From JANYCO01 sp031416415 (GTDB taxonomy: Bacteria > Bacteroidota > Bacteroidia > Cytophagales > Cytophagaceae), in assembly GCA_031416415.1 (NCBI GenBank), contig JANOTP010000062.1, positions 23,918-87,917 of the forward strand: DNA of 64,000 nt, given 5' to 3'. Position 1 is the stretch's first letter; each line of letters starts with the position of its first letter. The translations under genes and the position numbers were made by a program. This document shows positions 53,675 to 62,000 of the stretch, piece after piece. The notes under the pieces were generated by a model that was given only the letters and a program-made list of their open reading frames with translations, was not told where the DNA came from and searched no databases.

Positions 53675-54226
53675 TTACTCTACTGAAAAAAACATTTTTT
53701 TCAATCTTATAAGGCATTTATATTTCTGATTTTTGGCATTGTCTGCGTTGGTATATCCAAATTTTTCGCAAATTTCTGTCATGCTCAGTTTATTAACATA
53801 ATAATCTTCTAAAATAGTTCGACAGGGCTCTCCCAATCCATTCATGGACTCTTCCATACGGGCAAAATCTTTTTCTTTATCTTCTGCCTCTCCTTCCTCT
53901 TCTGCTGAAAATAACTCGTCAAAATTATCCGGCTTGGATGTAAATTTGGACTTATAATAGAGCCTTTTCAACCAAAGTCTCCTACATACAGCGTAGAGGT
54001 ATGTTTTTATCGAACAATTTAACTCAAGAGCGTTTCCCTTGATTTTTTCATAAAATAAGATAACGGCCTCCTGACAAATATCTTTTGCATCTTGCTCATT
54101 GCCATTGTTATTGTATATAAAATAAGCAATTGCGTGGAAGTTTTCCTTATATAAAAACTCCAATGCTCCGTTTTCATCGTTTCTGATACCTTCAACAATC
54201 TCTTTATCAGTGTAATTACTCCGCAT
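53675..54226 (-). CDS. ECF RNA polymerase sigma factor, 183 aa
   Basis: Region 2 is visible (ALEFLYKENFHAIAYFIYNN, EQDAKDICQEAVILFYEKI), and region 4 has the helix-turn-helix LSMTEICEKFGYTNADNAKNQK. A Glu-rich stretch (AEEEGEAEDKEKD) links the two. The next gene in the same direction, 13 bp away, is a membrane protein with an anti-sigma-like N-terminus. This pair is a typical sigma/regulator module. The operon ends with a terminator at 52522. Confidence 0.92.
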   Translation of the reverse strand: MRSNYTDKEIVEGIRNDENGALEFLYKENFHAIAYFIYNNNGNEQDAKDICQEAVILFYEKIKGNALELNCSIKTYLYAVCRRLWLKRLYYKSKFTSKPDNFDELFSAEEEGEAEDKEKDFARMEESMNGLGEPCRTILEDYYVNKLSMTEICEKFGYTNADNAKNQKYKCLIRLKKMFFSVE

Positions 54227-54481
54227 TTACCAGAATTAGCTTTAATACATTTACTAAGCCAAGGTAACCCAAAAAATATTAAAAATATATACACCGTGGA
54301 CAAAAAAGAAATAGATCAAAAGTAGTAGGATTATACTATTTATAGATTTTAATATATTGACAAACAAAGATTTATGATTAATTCGCACTTATTTATTAAT
54401 TATTTAAAAAATAGTGGGTTACCATTTTGACTTCCGTGTATTAAGGGAAATTTGATGTCAAACCCTTTTAAACAATTTATC

Positions 54482-54664
54482 ATGAAAACTTTAAAATTAT
54501 TCGTTGTTGCTGCTATTGCAACTGTTGCTTTCGCTTCTTGCGGTGGTGGTGCTTCTGACAAAGCTGCTGATTCTACAGTAGTTGTTGCTGACACAGTTGT
54601 TGTTGCTGACACTACTCCAGTTGTTGCTGACACAGTTGTTGTTGCTGACACACTTAAAAAATAA
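54482..54664 (+). CDS. Small lipoprotein with VVVADT repeats, 60 aa
   Basis: The lipoprotein signal MKTLKLFVVAAIATVAFASC (lipobox FASC) precedes GGGASDKAAD and three repeats of VVVADT(V/T). Proteins of this size and low complexity are usual but unexplained in Bacteroidota. The start ATG at 54482 is preferred to the in-frame ATG at 54452. A strong terminator follows. Confidence 0.6.
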   Translation: MKTLKLFVVAAIATVAFASCGGGASDKAADSTVVVADTVVVADTTPVVADTVVVADTLKK

Positions 54665-54683
54665 TCTTTCCAAAAGGATTTTT

Positions 54684-54708
54684 AAAATGCCGCTTAATGC
54701 GGCATTTT
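54684..54708 (+). terminator. Terminator of the small lipoprotein gene
   Basis: AAAATGCCGC (54684-54693) and GCGGCATTTT (54699-54708) form a perfect stem with loop TTAAT, followed by more T residues. Confidence 0.9.
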
Positions 54709-54781
54709 TTATTTGTACCTACTCTACTTTTCTCAAAACCGCTTTTTACCTATCTTCCAAAAAAATATACGTTCTGTTTTT

Positions 54782-56047
54782 ATGAAAAAAAACATTTGTT
54801 CCCTTTTAGTAGTATTGATGAGCTCTGTCTGTCTCAATGCGCAAAATATGGAAAGGGTACATGCTTACCTAGACACCCTCTGCTCTCCAAACATGCATGG
54901 TAGAGGAGCTACATATGATGGGCAAAAAATAGCTGCAAATTACTTATCCGATCGCTTTCGCGAAATAGGTTTGTCATCCTTCTCAGAATCCTATTTTCAA
55001 ACATTTAATTATGACATCAATACTTTTCCTAAAAAAGTTTTTTTTAAGACTAATAAAACAACTTTAATAACTGGCAAAGACTATATCGTCCAAGCTGGAT
55101 CTCCTTCTGGAAAAGCTACCCTAAAAATTTATAAACTTGACACGCTTATTTTTTCGTCTAAAAAACATCTTGCTAAATTCTTGAAGGTTAATCTTAAAAA
55201 AACCGCACTCGTTTACGATGAGCTATTTGCAAAAAAGCTAAAAACGATTCCAAAAGAAATCGCCGCTAAACTTAGCGCTGCTAGTTGCATCATAGAACTC
55301 AAAGACAAAAAACTTACGATGGGACTTTCTCAAAAACAAGGGAACACAATTGTTTTTGAAGTACTCAAAGATAAATTTGATATAAAAGCTAAATCGATTT
55401 GCTATGAAATAGATGCCGAATTAATTAAAAATTATCAAGCACAAAATATAATTGGGTATATAAAAGGCAGAGAGGTGCCAGACTCTTTTTTATTTATCAC
55501 AGCTCATTACGACCATCTAGGGAGGCTTGGTTCGTCAGCATATTTCCCTGGCGCAAACGACAATGGTAGTGGCATTTCTATGCTATTAGAATTAGCCCGT
55601 TATTATAAAGATCATCCGCAACGCTATTCCATCGTCATTGTAGCCTTCGGTGCAGAAGAAGTTGGGCTGATTGGTTCAAAATATTTTACCGAATATCCTC
55701 TTGTACCGCTAACTAAAATTCGCTTTCTCCTAAATCTTGATCTCATGGGTACTGGAGACGATGGAATGATGGTTGTGAATGGAACATTATTCCCCAAAGA
55801 ATTTGAATTGCTTACAAAAATAAATAGTGCAGATTCTTATCTACCTGAAATTAAAAAACGTGGCAAAGCAGCCAATTCTGATCATTATCATTTTACAGAA
55901 AAAGGCGTACCAGCCTTCTTCTTTTATACCCTGGGTGGAATAGCGGCCTATCATGATGTACAGGACATCCCAGAAACACTTCCGCTTACAAAATTTAGTG
56001 AGGTATATAAATTAATTTCTACATTTATTACTACCCTTTCTAAATAA
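54782..56047 (+). CDS. Secreted M28-family zinc aminopeptidase-like protein, 421 aa
   Basis: A signal peptide (MKKNICSLLVVLMSSVCLNA) is followed by a PA-like insert region and an M28 metallopeptidase domain. Zn ligands and catalytic residues are visible: TAHYDHLG (His, Asp), GANDNGSG (Asp), GAEEVGLIGS (Glu), LNLDLMG (Asp) and SDHYHF (His). It probably releases amino acids from peptides in the periplasm or outside. The start ATG is at 54782; a longer frame from 54713 is rejected. Confidence 0.92.
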   Translation: MKKNICSLLVVLMSSVCLNAQNMERVHAYLDTLCSPNMHGRGATYDGQKIAANYLSDRFREIGLSSFSESYFQTFNYDINTFPKKVFFKTNKTTLITGKDYIVQAGSPSGKATLKIYKLDTLIFSSKKHLAKFLKVNLKKTALVYDELFAKKLKTIPKEIAAKLSAASCIIELKDKKLTMGLSQKQGNTIVFEVLKDKFDIKAKSICYEIDAELIKNYQAQNIIGYIKGREVPDSFLFITAHYDHLGRLGSSAYFPGANDNGSGISMLLELARYYKDHPQRYSIVIVAFGAEEVGLIGSKYFTEYPLVPLTKIRFLLNLDLMGTGDDGMMVVNGTLFPKEFELLTKINSADSYLPEIKKRGKAANSDHYHFTEKGVPAFFFYTLGGIAAYHDVQDIPETLPLTKFSEVYKLISTFITTLSK

Positions 56048-56082
56048 AAAAAGGGAGAGACAAAACGTCTCTCCTTTTTTTT
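56046..56082. terminator. Bidirectional terminator between M28 peptidase and the giant repeat gene
   Basis: GGAGAGAC (56054-56061) and GTCTCTCC (56067-56074) form a perfect 8-bp stem with loop AAAAC, between an A-run and T8. Confidence 0.9.
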
Positions 56083-56085
56083 ATT

Positions 56086-59000
56086 CTACTGTCCGTTGTT
56101 TTCAGGCTGGGCTTTCTCAGCCTCTTCTTTTGCTTTCTTATCTGCCTCGTCCTTCTCTTGCTGTTCTTTCTCAGCCTGTTCCTTTTCACGTTGCTTTTTG
56201 TCAGCCTCCTCTTTCTCCTGCTTTTGCTTATTCAAAAGCTCTTGTTGTTGACGTTTCTTTTCAGCTTCTTCTTTTGCCTTTTGAATTCTTATTTCATCTT
56301 GTTTGATCTTTTCTTGCTTTTCCGCCTCATCTTGCTCGGCTTGTCTTTTGTCAGACTCTTCCTTAGCCTTTTGAATGCGCTCAGCTTCTTCACTGGCTTT
56401 TTGCTGTCTTTCTGCCTCGCCCTTCGCTCTTTCAATCCTATCCGCTTCGTCTTTAATTTTCTGCTGTTTGTCGGACTCTTCTTTCACGCGTTCTATTCTA
56501 TCCGCTTCGTCTTTAGCTTTCTGCTGTCTTTCTGCTTCAAGCTTATCACGTTCTATCTTATCTGCTTCGTCTTTAACTCTCTGCTGTTTGTCTGACTCTT
56601 CTTTCTCACGTTCTATTCTATCGGCCTCGTCTTTCGCTTTCTTTTGTCTTTCCGCCTCAATTTTCTCACGTTCGATCCTAGCGGCTTCGTCTTTAACTTT
56701 CTGCTGTTTGTCCGACTCTTCTTTCTCACGCTCTATCCTATCGGCTTCATCTTTCGCTTTCTTTTGTCTTTCCGCTTCAACTTTCTCGCGTTCGATCCTA
56801 GCTGCTTCATCTTTAGCTTTCTGCTGTTTGTCCGACTCTTCTTTCACTCGTTCTATTCTATCGGCTTCGTCTTTTGCTTTCTTTTGCCTTTCCGCTTCAA
56901 CTTTTTCTCGCTCAATTTTCTCAGCTTCATCTTTAAATTTCTGCTGCTTATCTAATTCTACTTTTTCTCGTGCTATTCTATCCGCTTCATCTTTTGCTTT
57001 CTTCTGTTTTTCCGCTTCCCCCTTCTCACGTTCGACTCTATCAGCTTCGTCTTTAATTTTCTGTTGTCTTTCGGCCTCTTCTTCTTTCTTTTTCAATTTA
57101 TTAATCTCCTCTTCTGTGCACTCACCAAGATGATCTCCATGATCTAGGTGAGCTTTTAAAGTACTTCTCGAAATTGTAATGTTTTGACAATTATCAGGAT
57201 TGCCTGGAGGTTTATGACAAATAGTTACTTTTTCATTTGCCTTATCTGCTTCTTCTTTCTCTTTTTTAGCCTTCTCATCATCTTCTTTGGCTTTTTGTTG
57301 TTTTGCCAGCTCTTCTTTCTCACGTTGCTTTTTCTCGGCTTCGTCTTTCAGCTTTTGGGCTTGAATCTCTTTCTCTTTTTGAATTCTATCTACTTCTTCT
57401 TTTGCTTTCTGAACTTTATCTGCTTCCTCTTTAATTTTCTTCTCTTCCGCCTCACGTTTTATTCGTTCGTCCTCTTCATTTATTCCAGAACAATTTACCG
57501 AACTCTCCACAGGTGTAAGCGTCACAAGTACAACACAATCTTGTAAGTCATTTGATTTAGAAGTTGTACTATTTGTTCCTAACTCAAAAAGATAAATTGC
57601 TTGATTAGGTTCGATATTAACTTTTCCATCAACAATATATCCCTTTAAGAAAACTTCAACATCTGCTTGACCCGCAAATCCACTAATCAATGGAACTGTT
57701 TCCCCATTCCGCAATACTTTTACAAAAGGGTCAACACTTGACGAGTTTCGTTCATATAATAAAACATTTGTTTTTGGATTAATAGATTTTGCTTTCACAC
57801 TAATCGCTGTATTAGCTGGAATAGGCTGAGGCGAATTCCAAGTATGGACAACGTGATCATTTACATTTGATGCCTTATTATAGCCTGTATATACACCAAA
57901 TGGATCTACTGTAGTTGTGCCAAATTTAACTTGTGTGATTACAGGATAATCAATGCCAACACCGCCCTCTTTCAATGCGCAACCAAGAACAGTAACAGAT
58001 GCCTTATAACATTGTTTAGGTATAACTGTTCCTTTTTCAATATCAAAAATAACCTTCTTGTCGTCAGCCTTTGGTGGTGTACAATTTAATGTAACTTTAT
58101 CTGAAGCTGTTCCCGATTCGTTAGTAGCGGCAAGCAGCACAGTGGAAGTTTTGTCAAATTTAACAGTAACAGTAACCTTTCCAGTAGTAGCATCAAAACT
58201 AAATTTTTCTGAAGGTAGCTCAACATCGTTTATGGTTATTTTAACATCTGTCTTGTCTTTAATATTTTTTACAGTAGCAACAATTATTTCTTCGCAACTT
58301 ATGGAGGTATAAGTAGCTACTGCTGGAGATGTAATCTGAACAGTTGGAATAGGCTCCTTAACTATTACAGGATTTTCAGGAACGCAATCTGTACTCGTAA
58401 TACTACAATTACAAGTAGACGTAATTTTTCCTCCACTATTATTTTGTTCTATACCATTGGCATCACACAAACTAACTTTTCCTAAAAGGCTAGCCCCTCC
58501 GTTTATAACTGTTTGCCCAGAAACCAAAACTGAAGCACAACCGCTTCCTACGCCCGAAATTACTCCATTAAAATCTAAACTTCCTGCTTCTAATTTGTTG
58601 CCACCGCTTACATTAAAAGTGCTTCCGCCATTAATAACCGTTTTGCCTCCTGATTTTACATAACCATTGTTTTCAAAATTAGTGTTGTTATGAAACTCAT
58701 TTGCAACAATAACTCTACAACTGTTTACAAAAGATCCACCACTGTTATTATGCAGGCTAGCACCAACATTCATCGTTCCACTATTACAAATAATATTTCC
58801 ATTGTTCACACTTCCTTTGATGGTAATTTGTCCTGTATTTTTAAACACTCCTTGTGTATTTACATTACAATCACTTCCTACAGTCATATGTCCATAGTTC
58901 TCCATTCTACCATTGAATGTAGTTCCTTGAAGTGTAAGCTTTCCAAAATTGCGAACCGTACAACTACTATTATTCAAATTAAGACTTCCGAAAGTTGCTT

Positions 59001-62000
59001 CACCATTTATAACTATTGTACCTGAATTAAAATTGAGAGAAGAAGGTTTTGCATTTCCACATATCACCAACATACCACCATTCATTGTGATCTGACCTAT
59101 GTAAGTTCCTTTAATACATACCTTTTTACCTGACTCAATGGTCAAATTAGTTTTTCCATCTTCGTCTGAAAAATGGCACGATTCACAATCTACATATTTA
59201 GATGGGCTTGATGTAGGACAATCATTGCCTTCAGCAAAAGGAGGAAGTACAATTACAGGATCAACTTTTGGAGGTGTACATGTAAGTGTTACTTGGTCTG
59301 TAGCTGTGCCAGATTCATTCGTGGCAGACACAACTATAATTGCGGTCTTATCAATTTTTACCTTAAAGGTAATATTTTTTGTACTTGGGTCCAGCGTATA
59401 TTGTTCTGGATATAATGGGTGATTATTTACTGTAATTTTAATATTGTTGTTGTCTATAACATTTTTAACAGACAGAACAATACTTTCTTCACAGTCAATA
59501 GAAACGTATGGATCTGTAGAAGGTGTAATAATTTTCACCACAGGAATAGGCACTACTACTTTAGGAGGTACACAATTGATCGTTATTTTATCCGATACAG
59601 AACCTGATTCATTGGTGGCGGTTATTGAAACAATTGTTGCTTGCTTAATTAACAAATGAAAAGTAAGGCTTCCTGTTGAGGCATCATAAGAATAATTTTC
59701 AGAGGGCAGCGCTATTCCATTTGCAGCTATCGAAATATTATCCTTAGATTTTACATTTCTTACAAAGGCTACAATATCTTCTTCGCATTTCACAGAGGCG
59801 TGTGGATCTGACGAAGGTAATGTAATCTGAATAGTAGGAGATGGGACTTTCTCTTTTGGTGGTGCACAGGTAATGGTAATTTTATCTGAAGCAACGCCCG
59901 ACTCATTGGTAGCAGTGATCACAATCGCGTTTGGATCTTTTACTGAAAGATGGAACGACAAACTACCCGTACTTGCATCAAATGTAAACTGATCGGAAGG
60001 CAAAGGTAAATTATTTACGATCACCTGAATTTTCTCTTTCAATTTTATATTACGTACAGTAGCATTGATGTCTTCTTCACACGTAATAGAAATATATGGA
60101 TCAATCGTTGGTTTCGTTATTTGAACAGTAGGCTCAGGAATTTTCTCTTTCGTAGGAGCACAAGTAATACTAATTTTGTCAGAAGCTACACCCGATTCAT
60201 TTGTTGCAGTAATAACAACAGCATTTGGTGTTTTTAAAGACAAATGGAAAGACAACAAACCATTCGACGCATCATACATATAATCATCCTTCAGTAATGC
60301 TACATTATTAACTGTTACTTGAATATTCTCCTTACTCTTTACATTTCTTACCGTTGCGTTCACATCTTCTTCACAAGCAATAGAAATAAAAGGATCTTGG
60401 GATGGTTTTGTTATTTGTACAGATGGAGCGGGAATTTTTTCTTTTGGTGGTGCGCACGTGATTGTAACCTTATCTGTAGCGACACCTGTTTCATTAGTAG
60501 CCGTAATTACTATAGCATTTGGCTCCTTAATATATAAGTGGAAACTAAGTTTCCCTGTAGTTGCATCAAATGTCAATTGATCTGCAGGAAGCGTTACTCC
60601 ATTTACAACAACAAATATATTCTCTTTCAATTTCACATTTCGAACTGTAGCAGTTACATTCTCATCGCAAGAGATCGAAATGTACGGATCAATTGAAGGT
60701 GTCATAATTTGCACCGTTGGCGCAGGAGCTTTTTCTTTTTGTAAAACACAACTCACGGTAACCTTATCCGTTGCGACTCCTGTTTCATTAATAGCAGTTA
60801 TCGTAACAGCATTCGCTTGCTTAATAGATAAGTGAAAAGTAAGTCGGCCTGTGGTAGGTTCAAAAGAATAATCGTCTGAAGGCATATCAACCGTATTGAC
60901 AACTACTTTAATATTATCTTTTGATTTTACATTTCTAACAATTGCCACTAGATCTTCTTCGCAACTCAAGGAAATATAAGGATCAATAGTAGGAGAAGTT
61001 ATTTGAACTGTAGGAGCAGGAATGGTCCCTTTCTTAGAGGCGCAACTAATAGTAGTTTTGTCAGAGGCTGTACCCGACTCATTTGTAGCCGTAATAACTA
61101 TTGTATTTACTTCTTTTACATTAAGATGAAATGCCACTCGGCCAGATGTAGGATCAAATGTAAATGCATCACTGCTTAATGGCGTAGCATTAATCAATAT
61201 TAAAATATTTTCTTTAGCCTTTACATTTCTTACGGTCGCCATTACATCTTCTTCGCAAGTCAATGATATATATGGATCAATAGTAGGGGCAGTAACTTGT
61301 ACTGTAGGAGCTGGAATTTTTTCTTTTGGCGGAGCACAAGTCAATGTAACTTTATCCGTAGCAACTCCAGTTTCATTTGTAGCAGTAATCACTACAGCGT
61401 TGGTTTGTTTTATAGAAAGATGAAATGTCAAACGCCCAGTTGGTGCATCATAGGTATATTGATCTGTTACGAGAGGAATATTATTTACCGAAACCTTAAT
61501 GTCTTCCTTAGACTTTACATTTCGAACTGTTGCAAAAATATCTTCTTCACATTTAACAGAAATGAAAGGATCAAGAGACGGAGAAGTTATCTGCACTGTT
61601 GGTGCCGGCACTTTTTCTTTTTTCGGTGCACAATTTATTATCGTTGCGGCTGAAGCCTTACCTGATTCATTAAAAACATTAATGGATATGTTGGCTGAAG
61701 CAGTTATAACGGTATGAAACAATAGCTTTCCTGTTGTAGGATCAAACGTGAATTCCATAGCTTTAAGAGGAACTGTATTTACAAACACTTGAATATTATC
61801 CTTTGTTTTTACATTTCTAACTAATGCTATGACGTCCTCTTCACAATTGACAGAAATATAGGGTGATAATGAAGGACTATTTATTTGAACTGTTGGGATA
61901 GGAACCACTGGGACCACAGGAGAGCAACTAATCGTAACGCCATCGTGCGCTTTGCCAACTTCGTTTACTGCATCTATAGATATTTGCAGGTCTGAAGCAA

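Noticed and set aside
56375..57133. A 252-aa plus-strand frame antisense to the giant gene
   Set aside because: It is the mirror of the 60-bp helix repeats. Its Ser/Ala/Leu/Phe-rich product simply reflects the repeat in reverse complement.
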